From NCBI RefSeq assembly GCF_014279835.1, contig NZ_CP047942.1:1736001-1800000 (forward strand): a stretch of DNA of 64,000 nt. Direction: 5' to 3'. The notes under the pieces are model-generated. The model saw nothing but the letters and a program-made list of their open reading frames with translations. It did not search any database and was not told where the DNA came from. The DNA comes from Synechococcus sp. MVIR-18-1. Lineage in GTDB: Bacteria; Cyanobacteriota; Cyanobacteriia; PCC-6307; Cyanobiaceae. This document shows, in pieces, positions 53,246-61,984 of the stretch; the first letter of the stretch is position 1; the number at the start of each line of letters is the position of its first letter. A program made the translations under genes and the position numbers.

Positions 53246-53860
53246 TTAATCGGCATGGAACGGTGTGGACCATCGCTCACGGGTTTCCTTATTGAATGGC
53301 GGTTGCCAAAGGCGAATCAAGGTTTGTTCCAGTTGTCGTCGAGGACGGGTGTCCTGCGGGACATCGGCCCAGAAACGAATGCTTGTGCTGCAGGACAAGC
53401 CCGTGCTCATGCAGGCCTCTTGGTAACTCGCCAAGTAGGCCTTGCAATCGTGCTCGCCTTTCCAGCGCCGATCAGCCGCCTTGGTTTCTCCGACGTAAAG
53501 AAGGATGGGTTGTTCGAGTTCTTTCGGGCGATCCATTACGAGATAGATGGCCGCCCCTTGATGGGGACTGCTCGGCCAACGCCAGAAGCTCAACGGTAAG
53601 GGCTTGAGCTGAAGAGGTTGGAAGCCACTCAGCGGGTTGGGGTTGTCTCCGGGAAACAGCTGCTGTTGTTCTGCTTGTTGATTCCGATGCCCAAGCTGAG
53701 ACGCCAACTTGGGGGAGAAAAGAGGTTCCTGGAACTGATGGATTCGCTCTTGCCAGCTTCGTAAAAGCTCTGCGCTCAGAGGTAGGGACTGTTCGATCAG
53801 CCCATTGTTTGCTGCCACGGGCTGCTCGAAAAGGTTGCCCTGCCCGGAGGGAGTGGCCAT
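53246..53860 (-). CDS. GIY-YIG domain protein
   Basis: From the ATG at 53860 it has 204 residues; the next in-frame ATG upstream would overlap the neighbour. After a Gln-rich N-terminal half there is a GIY-YIG-like core: AIYLVMDRP strand, LLYVGET strand, the Arg-containing AADRRWKGEHDC helix and the Glu-containing LEQTLIRLWQPPFNKE segment. The first Tyr motif is IYLV instead of GIY, so it is a divergent member. Nucleic-acid cleavage is known for the family but unproved for this cyanobacterial subgroup. Five bases follow the HhH gene stop. Confidence 0.75.
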   Translation of the reverse strand: MATPSGQGNLFEQPVAANNGLIEQSLPLSAELLRSWQERIHQFQEPLFSPKLASQLGHRNQQAEQQQLFPGDNPNPLSGFQPLQLKPLPLSFWRWPSSPHQGAAIYLVMDRPKELEQPILLYVGETKAADRRWKGEHDCKAYLASYQEACMSTGLSCSTSIRFWADVPQDTRPRRQLEQTLIRLWQPPFNKETRERWSTPFHAD

Positions 53861-53864
53861 GGGA

Positions 53865-54473
53865 TTAACTCCTTGGCGGCAGGCTGGGGCCGGATGGTCG
53901 TGCCCCAAAACTCACGCGGCCAATCAGCTGTTCCACAGCATCAGGGGGTAGACACACGCGTTCCTGGAGATCAGCGAGATGCTCGAAGGGCTTCAGTCGT
54001 CGCTCGTGAATGAGGCGTTGGAGTCGGGGTTTTGGCCAGTTGAGGGTTTGCTCTAACAAGCTGGGTGCCGCGGCATTGACATCCAGGGGTGGCCGTTCAG
54101 GCAGCACTGGAGCATCCCCATGCCAGCGAAACACCAGGTGGGGAGTCCAGAGCTTCACGAGATCCGTCGGAAGGTTGAGCAGGAGAGCAAGATCATCCAG
54201 CTGGCTGAATTGCACTCCACCGCGTTGGAGGCGCATCAGCACATCCACCATCGCTTCACTACAACCGGGCAATTGTTGCCATTGCTCAGGCGTCGCCCTG
54301 TTGACATCCAGGCTCCAGGTTTCAACCGGGTTTGGGGTCGCTCTCGGCGCTGGTTTCGGTTGGACCGGGTCTGGAGGCAGATCACCTGTGGCCTGCAAGA
54401 GTTTGCGAGCCAGGGGGTCAAGCCAGTGCTGGCGCGCCATTGATTCAGGATCTTGCTTCTTGGCCAGGACCAT
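53865..54473 (-). CDS. Helix-hairpin-helix (ComEA-like) DNA-binding domain protein
   Basis: A 202-residue protein (possible start also at codon 12). Helix-hairpin-helix units are seen twice: SLDVNRATPEQWQQLPGCSEA (a ComEA-type N-x-A-x-x-x-x-L-x-x-LPG motif) and LDVNAAAPSLLEQTLNWPKPRLQRLIHERRL. No membrane segment or signal peptide is present, so it is not a canonical competence ComEA. The protein likely binds DNA without sequence specificity. It immediately precedes the GIY-YIG gene, so a joint role in DNA processing is a reasonable inference. Confidence 0.75.
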   Translation of the reverse strand: MVLAKKQDPESMARQHWLDPLARKLLQATGDLPPDPVQPKPAPRATPNPVETWSLDVNRATPEQWQQLPGCSEAMVDVLMRLQRGGVQFSQLDDLALLLNLPTDLVKLWTPHLVFRWHGDAPVLPERPPLDVNAAAPSLLEQTLNWPKPRLQRLIHERRLKPFEHLADLQERVCLPPDAVEQLIGRVSFGARPSGPSLPPRS

Positions 54474-54494
54474 ACCGAGCCCAAGCCTCCGGTG

Positions 54495-55223
54495 TTAGGG
54501 GGTCCAGCGCGGAGGCAGGCTTGGAAGATCGATCAGTCCTTGTTGAAAGGCAACCACCACGGCGTGCGTGCGGTTGTTGGCTTGCAATTTGCGTAGCAGG
54601 CTGGCGATGTGCGATTTCACCGTGTCAATCGAGACCACAAGGCTGTCTGCGATCTCCTGGTTGCTCATGCCTTTACAAAGTCCACGCAGCACGTCTTCTT
54701 CCTTCAGGCTCAGCTCGGGCGGAATGGAGCCAGAGGCTGTGCGTCCCAGTCGACCGTGCCGAAGGATGTCGGCGATCACCGAATCGTGATACATCCCGTC
54801 GGATTCCATTGCGGTCAGCGCTGCCGTGACGCCACCCATTCCGACGTTTTGGTGGGAGCACAATCCATCGCAGGGTGCGTCAATCGCCTGAAGGATCGTT
54901 CGCAAAATTGGACGTTGAACCAGAAGCAATGCTTTCAAGGAGAGATTGTTTTGTTTGGCGCGCCGAATCAGGCTTGGGCCATTGCCAGCCTCGAGTTGGT
55001 CTGTGCAGATCAAGAGGTTGACATCATCTTTTTGCAACCTCTCAAGACAGTCTTCTTCTGTGGTGGCGGCAGCAACAAGGGGGCCAAGATCTTGAAACCA
55101 GCCCATCCAGCTGGCTAACAACACGCGGTCGCCACTGGCAATCGCTGTGCGACTACTGCGCAGAAGACTGTGTCCCTGCTTGCTGCGGGTCTGAAGTCTG
55201 GGGATCTGGGAGGTGAGATCCAC
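54495..55223 (-). CDS. LuxR/NarL-type regulator with degenerate receiver domain
   Basis: A GTG at 55223 gives 242 residues and avoids the divergent DUF1825 gene. The C-terminal LuxR helix-turn-helix is complete (LSLKEEDVLRGLCKGMSNQEI, then VSIDTVKSHIASLLRKL). The N-terminal part (about 25-140) has the order of a receiver domain but the acidic pair is missing and the usual phospho-acceptor site reads CTDQLEAGNG, so classical phosphorylation is doubtful. Two or three Cys could sense redox state. It resembles conserved cyanobacterial response regulators of unknown signal; target genes are not known. Confidence 0.82.
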   Translation of the reverse strand: MDLTSQIPRLQTRSKQGHSLLRSSRTAIASGDRVLLASWMGWFQDLGPLVAAATTEEDCLERLQKDDVNLLICTDQLEAGNGPSLIRRAKQNNLSLKALLLVQRPILRTILQAIDAPCDGLCSHQNVGMGGVTAALTAMESDGMYHDSVIADILRHGRLGRTASGSIPPELSLKEEDVLRGLCKGMSNQEIADSLVVSIDTVKSHIASLLRKLQANNRTHAVVVAFQQGLIDLPSLPPRWTP

Positions 55224-55329
55224 GCCATTTCGAAACTCTCCACATCTTGGCTTTGGTGAGGGGGCGTGGATCCGCACTGTGAGGGATTGCGTGAATTGTT
55301 CAAAATGTGAGTCAATCTTTTTCAGGACC

Positions 55330-55659
55330 ATGGCCTTCTTCGATTCCGAAATCGTGCAGGAGGAGGCCAAGCATCTTTTTGGCGACTATCAGCAGTTGAT
55401 GCAGTTGGGGTCGGATTATGGAAAGTTCGACCGAGAAGGGAAGAAGAAATTCATCAATACGATGGAAGATCTGATGGAGCGCTACCGCGTTTTTATGAAA
55501 CGCTTTGAGCTCTCGGAAGACTTCCAAGCCAAGCTCACCGTTGAACAGTTGCGGACGCAGCTCGGGCAGTTTGGGATCACCCCTGAGCAAATGTTCGAAC
55601 AGATGAATCAAACCTTGGAGCGGATGAAAACTCAGCTCGAGCAATCAGAAGGTCAGTGA
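55330..55659 (+). CDS. DUF1825 family protein
   Basis: The ATG at 55330 (MAFFDSEIVQEEAKHLFGDY) gives 109 residues matching DUF1825 entirely. The protein is helical, highly charged, with FDREGKKKFINTMEDLMERYRVFMKRFELSEDF-type pattern seen in two pieces (FDREGKKKFINTMEDL and ERYRVFMKRF). Only cyanobacteria carry this family, function unknown. It is divergent from the LuxR-type regulator and 36 bases upstream of tyrS. Confidence 0.9.
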   Translation: MAFFDSEIVQEEAKHLFGDYQQLMQLGSDYGKFDREGKKKFINTMEDLMERYRVFMKRFELSEDFQAKLTVEQLRTQLGQFGITPEQMFEQMNQTLERMKTQLEQSEGQ

Positions 55660-55695
55660 GCCGTACGATCCGTCGCACAGCACAGTTCTCCTTAA

Positions 55696-56943
55696 ATGAC
55701 AGGCAACCCCCATTCACTGCCGAACTGGTTGGCGCGGGGGATGGCCGATTTATTTCCGGACGGAAATCCTGACGATGCTGATCAGGCCTTAGCTGCTCGC
55801 TTGGCCGCGGCTGAAACGGAGGGCCGTCCTCTGCGGGTGAAGTTGGGCATTGACCCCACGGGAAGTGATATTCACCTGGGCCACAGCATTTTGTTTCGCA
55901 AGCTGCGCGCCTTTCAGGATGCGGGCCATACAGCCGTGCTGATCATTGGTGATTTCACGGCCCGGATCGGCGATCCAACGGGCAAGAGCGCCACGCGCGT
56001 GCAGCTCACAACCGAACAGGTGAAGGCCAACGCGACCACCTATTTGCGCCAGCTGGGCGAAGGACAGCCCAAGGAGCAGGCGCTGCTTGATTTTGAGACT
56101 CCCGGACGGTTGGAGGTACGACGCAATAGTGAATGGCTTGAAGGTCTTGATCTGCCCCAAGTGATTGGTTTGCTGGGAACGGCCACGGTGGGCCAAATGC
56201 TGGCCAAAGATGATTTTGCCAAGCGCTACGGGAGCGGCACCCCCATCGCCCTGCATGAGTTCCTTTACCCCTTGCTTCAGGGGTATGACTCCGTGGCTGT
56301 GGATGCCGATGTGGAGTTGGGTGGTACGGATCAGAAATTCAATGTGGCGATGGGACGTGACTTGCAGCGTCATTTCAGCCAAACAACGCAGTTCGGCCTT
56401 CTCTTGCCAATCCTCGTTGGTCTTGATGGAGTGCAGAAGATGAGCAAGAGCCTCGGCAACACGGTGGGTCTGGAGGAGGATCCGTTGTCGATGTACTCGA
56501 AGCTCGAAAAAGTTGGTGATGCTGCGATTAACGACTACGTGACGTTGCTCACCGACTTAGCGGTTGAAGCGTTGCCAGACAATCCTCGTGACAAGCAAAA
56601 AGCGATGGCTCTGGCGGTAACGGCAAGCCGCTATGGAATGGACGTGGCCCAAAAAGCCCAGGAAGACGCTGCCACGTTGGTGGCTGGATCGGCTGCCGCC
56701 GCTGCAGATGTGCCCGAGGCATCGCTTTCTGCCGTGAATTTTCCCGCTAAAGCGTTTTATCTGTTTAGTGCGGTGGGCATGTGTGCCAGCAGTAGTGAGG
56801 CGCGGAGGCAGATCAAAGGGGGTGCAGCACGGCTTGAGGGAGAGAAAATCATCGATCCCAATCAGGAATTTGCTTCGGTATCCGATTTAGAAGGGAAGGT
56901 TCTTCAGCTCGGTAAAAAGACATTTAGGCGCTTGGTTCCTTGA
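55696..56943 (+). CDS. tyrS: Tyrosyl-tRNA synthetase
   Basis: A 415-residue class I aminoacyl-tRNA synthetase. The HIGH motif appears as HLGHS ([18 protein letters not shown]), the KMSKS motif as KMSKSLGN, and the tyrosine-binding [21 protein letters not shown] segment is intact. The C-terminal S4-like domain includes [21 protein letters not shown]. The length fits the TyrZ-type enzymes. It charges tRNA-Tyr in the cytoplasm. Confidence 0.96.
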   Translation: MTGNPHSLPNWLARGMADLFPDGNPDDADQALAARLAAAETEGRPLRVKLGIDPTGSDIHLGHSILFRKLRAFQDAGHTAVLIIGDFTARIGDPTGKSATRVQLTTEQVKANATTYLRQLGEGQPKEQALLDFETPGRLEVRRNSEWLEGLDLPQVIGLLGTATVGQMLAKDDFAKRYGSGTPIALHEFLYPLLQGYDSVAVDADVELGGTDQKFNVAMGRDLQRHFSQTTQFGLLLPILVGLDGVQKMSKSLGNTVGLEEDPLSMYSKLEKVGDAAINDYVTLLTDLAVEALPDNPRDKQKAMALAVTASRYGMDVAQKAQEDAATLVAGSAAAAADVPEASLSAVNFPAKAFYLFSAVGMCASSSEARRQIKGGAARLEGEKIIDPNQEFASVSDLEGKVLQLGKKTFRRLVP

Positions 56944-56983
56944 TGTGCTGCTATGACTGCCACAGCTGAAAATCCGCGGAATC

Positions 56984-57379
56984 ATGCTTGATGTGACCTC
57001 TTCTCGTTTAATCGTGGGGGCGGTCCTCAGCGTTTTGGTGGGTGCGGGAATGGCAGTACCGGCCAATGCGGGGATCAAGGATGAATATCAGCGCGCTCAG
57101 GAATGCGACTACAGCAAGGCTGAATATGGAAGTGATGTTGGTGTTTTTGATGAGGTGAAGGTGAGATTTTGCATCAGCGAAGATCGTCGTTTTGTTGTGT
57201 ATGTGATGCGAAGTGGTAAGTCATGGGCCTTGCCGTTTGATCGTGATTATCGCCAGGCAGGAGTGATGAGTTTGAATACCATTGAGGACGATAAATTAGT
57301 TCATTACACCAAGAAAAAAGGTGTTGTGGATCGCGTGATTTTGGGTAGAAAACGCATCGAAAGGCCAGTTTTATATTGA
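56984..57379 (+). CDS. Small exported hypothetical protein
   Basis: A 131-residue protein with a signal peptide (SRLIVGAVLSVLVGAGMAVPANAG). The mature part begins IKDEYQRAQECDYSKAEYGSD and has two Cys (QECDY and RFCISE), probably disulphide-linked, then strands RRFVVYVMRSGKSWALPFDR and basic tail KKKGVVDRVILGRKRIERP. I know of no named family; it may be conserved in marine Synechococcus. Its stop shares a base with the next start, indicating coupling. Confidence 0.62.
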   Translation: MLDVTSSRLIVGAVLSVLVGAGMAVPANAGIKDEYQRAQECDYSKAEYGSDVGVFDEVKVRFCISEDRRFVVYVMRSGKSWALPFDRDYRQAGVMSLNTIEDDKLVHYTKKKGVVDRVILGRKRIERPVLY

Positions 57380-58260
57380 TGGATTGTCGTTGTGTGTTGA
57401 ATGTTGGCGCAGGATTGGCAGAGTGCCCTTGTTGGTGGGCTGAGAAGCAAGTTCTTCTTTGGGTGGATATTGAAGCTTCAAGAATTGGCCTGTTTGATCC
57501 TCAAACGGGTAGGAATAATTTCTTGCATCTTCCCGCCCATGTGGGTGCGGTTGTTCCCACCTCTGCAGGGGACTTGCTCCTAGCAACCGCAACGGGGTTT
57601 CTGAGGCTGGATCCGAGCACGGAAGCGGTGACCTTGTTGTCTGATCCAGAGGCCGACCGGCCTGGCAATCGTTTCAATGACGGCAAATGTGATCCATGGG
57701 GGCGCTTTTGGGCCGGCACGATGGCCTATGACTTTGAGCCACAGGCTGGAGCCCTATGGCGGGTCAATGCCGATTTCAGCTGCGTTCGTCAATGGCAGGG
57801 GCTCACGATTTCCAACGGACTGGCCTGGAGCCAAGACCGACGGACGCTCTATTTGATTGACTCGCCAACGCTGAATGTGCTGGCCTTCCCGCTCACCAAC
57901 GCCGGTGAGATTGCAGGAGAACCCAGCATCTGTGTGCAGATTCCAGAAGCTTGGGATGCCGTTCCAGATGGCATGTGCATCGATGCGGAGGGAATGCTTT
58001 GGATCGCCCTGTTTGGCGGTGGTTGCGTGACGCGTTGGGATCCAATCAGCGGCCAACGGCTCGAACGGCTGGCGTTGCCTTGCCGTCAGGTCACCTCCTG
58101 TTGTTTTGGCGGCCCCAACTTGGATCAGTTGTTTATGACGACCGCAAGACGGGAGATGGATGCTGCTGCCATCAAGGCCGAGCCGTTGGCCGGTGGACTG
58201 TTTCAGGCTGATGTGGGTGTGAAAGGGTTGCCGGCCGATTGCTTTCAAGTGGCTTCTTGA
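57379..58260 (+). CDS. SMP-30/gluconolactonase family protein
   Basis: 293 residues from the ATG at 57379. It is a six-bladed beta-propeller of the SMP-30/LRE family: AECPCWWAEKQVLLWVDI with the metal-ligand Glu, RFNDGKCDPWGRFWAGTMAYD with the Asn and Asp-type ligands, LTISNGLAWS and DGMCIDAEGMLWIALFGGG with the catalytic Asp region. Family members hydrolyse sugar lactones such as gluconolactone using Ca or Zn. The physiological substrate is unknown. Overlaps the previous gene by a single base. Confidence 0.85.
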   Translation: MDCRCVLNVGAGLAECPCWWAEKQVLLWVDIEASRIGLFDPQTGRNNFLHLPAHVGAVVPTSAGDLLLATATGFLRLDPSTEAVTLLSDPEADRPGNRFNDGKCDPWGRFWAGTMAYDFEPQAGALWRVNADFSCVRQWQGLTISNGLAWSQDRRTLYLIDSPTLNVLAFPLTNAGEIAGEPSICVQIPEAWDAVPDGMCIDAEGMLWIALFGGGCVTRWDPISGQRLERLALPCRQVTSCCFGGPNLDQLFMTTARREMDAAAIKAEPLAGGLFQADVGVKGLPADCFQVAS

Positions 58261-58319
58261 TCAGTGATCTGTGGGGTTGCCCATGACCAATCACGATGAG
58301 GGCTCTGCGGAGATGGTGT

Positions 58320-59051
58320 GTGGCTACTTCTTTCTCGGCTGAAGCAGCGGAACGGATCATCGTGGCCCTCGACGGCATGGCCCCTGATCAGGCTTTGGCC
58401 CTCAGCGCTCAAGTGGAAGGGCTGCGTTGGGTGAAGGTGGGGCTGGAGTTGTTCGTGCAGGCAGGGCCGGAGGTGGTGGCTCAGTTGCGTGAGCAGGGCC
58501 TGCGAGTGTTTCTCGATCTCAAATTTCACGACATCCCGGCCACGATGGCCGGTGCTTGCCGGCGGGCGGCGGCGCTGGGGGCGGAGCTGATCACCGTGCA
58601 TGCCTGTGCCGGCAGTGAAGCGTTAAAGGCGGCTCAGGCTGCAGCGGAAGAAGGCGCTCAGCAGGCAGGCTTGGCTACTCCAACTCTGCTGGCGGTGACG
58701 GTGCTCACCAGTTGGGAGGAACAGCGGCTGCAACGGGAACTTTCCATCAGCCAGGGCATCGCTGAACGGGTGCCGGGCTTGGCCCAGCTATCGGCGAGTG
58801 CTGGAATCGGCGGTTGCGTGTGTTCACCGTTGGAAGTCGCGGCGCTACGGGCTCAACATCCGGAGCCCTTTTCCTTGGTAACGCCTGGGATCCGCCCCAA
58901 AGGTGCTGCAGTGGGCGATCAGGCTCGGGTGATGGGACCGGCTGAGGCGATGGCTGCTGGCGCCAGCAAGCTGGTGATCGGCCGGCCGATCACTCAGGCT
59001 GAGAATTCAAGCGGAGCGTTTGCGACGTGCTGTGCTGCGTTGATGGTGTGA
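58320..59051 (+). CDS. pyrF: Orotidine 5'-phosphate decarboxylase
   Basis: The GTG at 58320 has a GCGGAG site and gives 243 residues; an ATG at 58296 would add eight. The TIM-barrel motif [14 protein letters not shown] holds the catalytic Asp-x-Lys-x-x-Asp array. [14 protein letters not shown] at the start and [21 protein letters not shown] at the phosphate site complete it. It performs the last step of UMP synthesis. It ends 46 bases from the convergent plsY. Confidence 0.94.
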   Translation: MATSFSAEAAERIIVALDGMAPDQALALSAQVEGLRWVKVGLELFVQAGPEVVAQLREQGLRVFLDLKFHDIPATMAGACRRAAALGAELITVHACAGSEALKAAQAAAEEGAQQAGLATPTLLAVTVLTSWEEQRLQRELSISQGIAERVPGLAQLSASAGIGGCVCSPLEVAALRAQHPEPFSLVTPGIRPKGAAVGDQARVMGPAEAMAAGASKLVIGRPITQAENSSGAFATCCAALMV

Positions 59052-59097
59052 TCCGGGTATCCGTTCCGTGCACCCCTCTTGTTCGCTCAGCTCCACT

Positions 59098-59685
59098 TCA
59101 GTCCTTCTGGTTCAGCTTTGGTTCGGTGCCGTTGATCAACCGCTTGATGTTGCTGCGGTGACGCCAGAGCACCAGCAGCATCGCCACCAGGGCCACCACC
59201 AAATTGGCGTTGCTGTCAGTGCCGGCGGCCATCAGCAGCGGCAGGCTGATCGCGGCCAACACGCTCGCCAGCGACACGTAACGACTCAGGCTGAACACGG
59301 CCAGGAACACGCCAAAACTGGCCAGTCCCACGGGCCAGGCTAGGCCGAGAAACAGCCCCAATCCGGTGGCGACAGCCTTGCCGCCCTTGAAGCCCAGCCA
59401 AACAGGCCAAATATGACCAGCTAGGGCGGTCAGGCCTGCCAGCACCTGAATCCAATCCCCTAGGCCAAGAGCGCGGGCGATCAAAACAGCGGCGGCGCCT
59501 TTGCCCACATCGATCAAAAAGACAACCAACGCGGGACCTTTGCCCACTTGCCTGAGCACATTGGTGGCTCCCGTGGAGCCTGAACCGAGCTCGCGCAAGT
59601 CAATGCCTTTGAGCCAGCGTCCTGCGAGCCAGCCACTGGGGATGGATCCGAGCAAGTAGCCGAGAACTAGAGAAAAGAAACCCAT
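59098..59685 (-). CDS. plsY: Glycerol-3-phosphate acyltransferase PlsY
   Basis: A 195-residue membrane protein with five or six helices. PlsY motifs: YLLGSIPSGWLAGR, the ELGSGSTGATNVLRQVGKG loop, and GFKGGKAVATGLG, corresponding to the three conserved loops that bind acyl-phosphate and glycerol-3-phosphate. The enzyme makes lysophosphatidate with acyl-phosphate from PlsX. Its ATG shares one base with the stop codon of the preceding DUF3086 gene. Confidence 0.94.
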   Translation of the reverse strand: MGFFSLVLGYLLGSIPSGWLAGRWLKGIDLRELGSGSTGATNVLRQVGKGPALVVFLIDVGKGAAAVLIARALGLGDWIQVLAGLTALAGHIWPVWLGFKGGKAVATGLGLFLGLAWPVGLASFGVFLAVFSLSRYVSLASVLAAISLPLLMAAGTDSNANLVVALVAMLLVLWRHRSNIKRLINGTEPKLNQKD

Positions 59686-60677
59686 CAGAGCAGTTCGTTA
59701 TCGTCGTCGTAGATCTCACCGGGGCCAGCCGCAAAGGCCATCCACAGCGGAAACTGAAGCACAGGGATGTCGACGACGCGTTCAGCGGCATCAATCAAAA
59801 TCAGCGGCACTTCACCGCGTTCCTCCAGGCGGTCGGCACGTTCCACTAGGGCATCACCCCGTTCAAACAGCACGATGCCGCTGTTGGGACCAAAGTCTTC
59901 ACGGCCTAATCCCAGGGCGTCTTGCAACCCACGCCGCCATTCGCCAAGACGCTCGGGTTGCCCTGCCAAAACAAGGGTCTGGAATTGATCGCCATAAAGA
60001 TCGCTGAGAATGGCGATCAGGGCACTCCCGATCAAAACGTTGCGCGGGCGATTACCACGACTGGACTGGGCTCCCCGTCCGCCCTGATTGAAAAACCAGT
60101 CTTCAAGGACGGCGATATCGCTTTGGTCAAGGCTGCGGCGCAGCTTCCATGGATCGGCATAAAAGTCGGGCTGCTCGGTAAAACGCTCAAAGCTGGCGCG
60201 AATCAGCGCTTCATCGGGCCGGAAGGTGTCGGCAACCGCTGGTGTGGGATCTGCCGTATTGGCATCTTCCTGGCCGTTGGCCGCCTGTTGATCCAGAGGA
60301 GAGGGCTGCACCACCACCGGCTGAGACACCAGCTCCAGCTGCTCAACCGACTGAGCCATGCCTTGAAGCGCACCACTCAGATACTCCTGGAATCCCTTCA
60401 CGCGCCGAGCAATCGCATCGGATTGGCCAACGAAGGTTCCTGCAATCTCCTGTTCAAGCTGCAGTTTGCGTTGGTTAAGGCTATCGATGTCTTGCTGCAA
60501 TGCATCACGGCGTTGCTGCAGCTCGGTCAGGGCGAGCCTGATCAAGGCATCGCGACCTGGGTCTGCAGGTGTTTCTGCTGCAGAATCGTCGCTCTGTGGT
60601 GTTTCAGGTTCAGGTGACGACGCTTCGGCCGTCTCGCCGGAATGGTCCTGGGGCGTCAGATCGGTGTCGTCAGGCAT
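59685..60677 (-). CDS. DUF3086 family protein
   Basis: From the ATG at 60677 it is 330 residues. An acidic disordered N-terminus of about 45 residues precedes a coiled-coil (ALTELQQRRDALQQDIDSLN), then a linker and the DUF3086 core (about 170-330) with PDFYADPWKLRRSLDQ, and GNRPRNVLIGSALIAILSDL. The family is cyanobacterial/plastid-like, with no known function. The coiled-coil suggests oligomerisation. It is tightly coupled to plsY. Confidence 0.88.
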   Translation of the reverse strand: MPDDTDLTPQDHSGETAEASSPEPETPQSDDSAAETPADPGRDALIRLALTELQQRRDALQQDIDSLNQRKLQLEQEIAGTFVGQSDAIARRVKGFQEYLSGALQGMAQSVEQLELVSQPVVVQPSPLDQQAANGQEDANTADPTPAVADTFRPDEALIRASFERFTEQPDFYADPWKLRRSLDQSDIAVLEDWFFNQGGRGAQSSRGNRPRNVLIGSALIAILSDLYGDQFQTLVLAGQPERLGEWRRGLQDALGLGREDFGPNSGIVLFERGDALVERADRLEERGEVPLILIDAAERVVDIPVLQFPLWMAFAAGPGEIYDDDNELL

Positions 60678-60803
60678 GGTCCGCTCGTCCTTGGGGTATT
60701 TCAGCTGATTGCGCGACGCAAGTCGAATCTTCTGTCCAAACGTGTGCAAAGCATTTCGTTTTCGTTACGCCAGTGCGTGAAAACAGAGGTCATCGAAGGT
60801 TGA

Positions 60804-61214
60804 TCAAGGCTTGGCTTGTTGTAGGTGCCCCACACGACGTTCCAGTTGCTCTTGAAGTTCCTTTGGATTGAACAGGATGGGAAGAAAGTGAATGCTTTTG
60901 GTCTCTCGGAAGTAAAACAGTCCGGGCAGCCAAGGAGCGAAGAGTCGCCAAGACATCCACTCACTGAATGGGAAACGGCGTAACTCCTCTTGCCCGCGCC
61001 ACACCACGAGATCGTCTTCGCTGAATTCAAGCTTCAGGATGTAGGTCTGCACCAGAAGAAACACACTGAACAACCCCACGACAAGAGTTGGCCAGGGACT
61101 GAGCGGTAAGGGCCAAAGGCATGCGCTCAGTAAAAAAATCGCAAGCGGAAGCCTCGGGCTTGGGCGAATGATCACGTTGTTGGTCTGTGGGGAGGGTGTC
61201 ATGGGATTGGGCAA
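60804..61214 (-). CDS. DUF3119 family membrane protein
   Basis: Up to 136 residues if the TTG at 61214 is used, or 132 from the ATG at 61202. Two hydrophobic helices lie at about 24-40 and 44-58 (PLAIFLLSACLWPLP and LVVGLFSVFLLVQTYI), followed by a PH-like strand set LKLEFSEDDLVVWRGQEELRRFP and a C-terminal EQLERRVG helix. This matches DUF3119, a cyanobacterial and plastid family of unknown function. The upstream start directly abuts the stop of the MlaE-type permease, suggesting an operon. Confidence 0.83.
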   Translation of the reverse strand: MPNPMTPSPQTNNVIIRPSPRLPLAIFLLSACLWPLPLSPWPTLVVGLFSVFLLVQTYILKLEFSEDDLVVWRGQEELRRFPFSEWMSWRLFAPWLPGLFYFRETKSIHFLPILFNPKELQEQLERRVGHLQQAKP

Positions 61215-61961
61215 TCAGCCGAACAAAATCTGGGTGAGCAGGACATCCATCAGCGCCACGGTGACAAGAATCATGACCACAGCTCCAGTGGTGCTGGTGC
61301 CAACCTCTTTGGCGCCGCCCTTGGTGGTCATGCCCCATCCGCAGGCGATGACGCCAATTTGAAGACCAAAGACCAGCGCTTTGATCAGCATGAAGGGCAG
61401 GTCATCAGGGGCTAGCCAGGTCCTGACGGCTGTCCAAAACACGGCTGGAGGAATGCTGTAAAGGTTGGTGCTGCTGATTTGAGCGCTCCAGATCGCAACC
61501 CCAAAAAACAGGAGGCATTGCACCGGTGCCATCACCACCATGGCGATGAGGCGCGGCACCACCAAGTACTCCACAGGATCGGTGCGCAGCATCGTGATGG
61601 CATCGATCTGCTCGGTGACCTTCATCGTTCCTAGTTGGGCGGCATAGGCAGTTGCCACTTTTCCAGTCAGCAGCGTGGCGGTGAGCAGGGGAGCAATCTC
61701 CCTGGCTAGGCCAATGGCGAGAACACCCCCCACGGTGGATCCGGCGCCCATGCTGTTGAGCTCCGCTGTGATTTGAATGTTGAACACGGTGCCTGCCGCT
61801 AAGGCCGTGATGATCACGATCAAAAAGCTTCCAGGTCCTGCTTCCTGGAGCTGATCCAATAGATCAATGGTGTTGATGCGGCCTTTGGTTGTGGCTGAAA
61901 CAGCTTGTCCACCGATCAGCAGGCTGCTGCCAAGTCGGTTCAGCCAGCGAGGGGACTTCAT
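61215..61961 (-). CDS. MlaE-type ABC transporter permease
   Basis: A 248-residue permease of the MlaE/YrbE family with five or six helices. The signatures are VSATTKGRINTIDLLDQLQE, ITAELNSMGAGSTVGGVLA, the central EIAPLLTATLLTGKVATAYAAQLGTMKVTEQ block and the end GVIACGWGMTTKGGAKEVG. In other bacteria it forms the core of lipid transporters with an ATPase (MlaF) and an MCE protein (MlaD). Neither is adjacent here, as is common in cyanobacteria and resembling TGD1 of plastids. It moves glycerolipids between membranes by inference. Confidence 0.9.
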   Translation of the reverse strand: MKSPRWLNRLGSSLLIGGQAVSATTKGRINTIDLLDQLQEAGPGSFLIVIITALAAGTVFNIQITAELNSMGAGSTVGGVLAIGLAREIAPLLTATLLTGKVATAYAAQLGTMKVTEQIDAITMLRTDPVEYLVVPRLIAMVVMAPVQCLLFFGVAIWSAQISSTNLYSIPPAVFWTAVRTWLAPDDLPFMLIKALVFGLQIGVIACGWGMTTKGGAKEVGTSTTGAVVMILVTVALMDVLLTQILFG

Positions 61962-61984
61962 TAAAAGGAGATCAGAGAAAAGAT

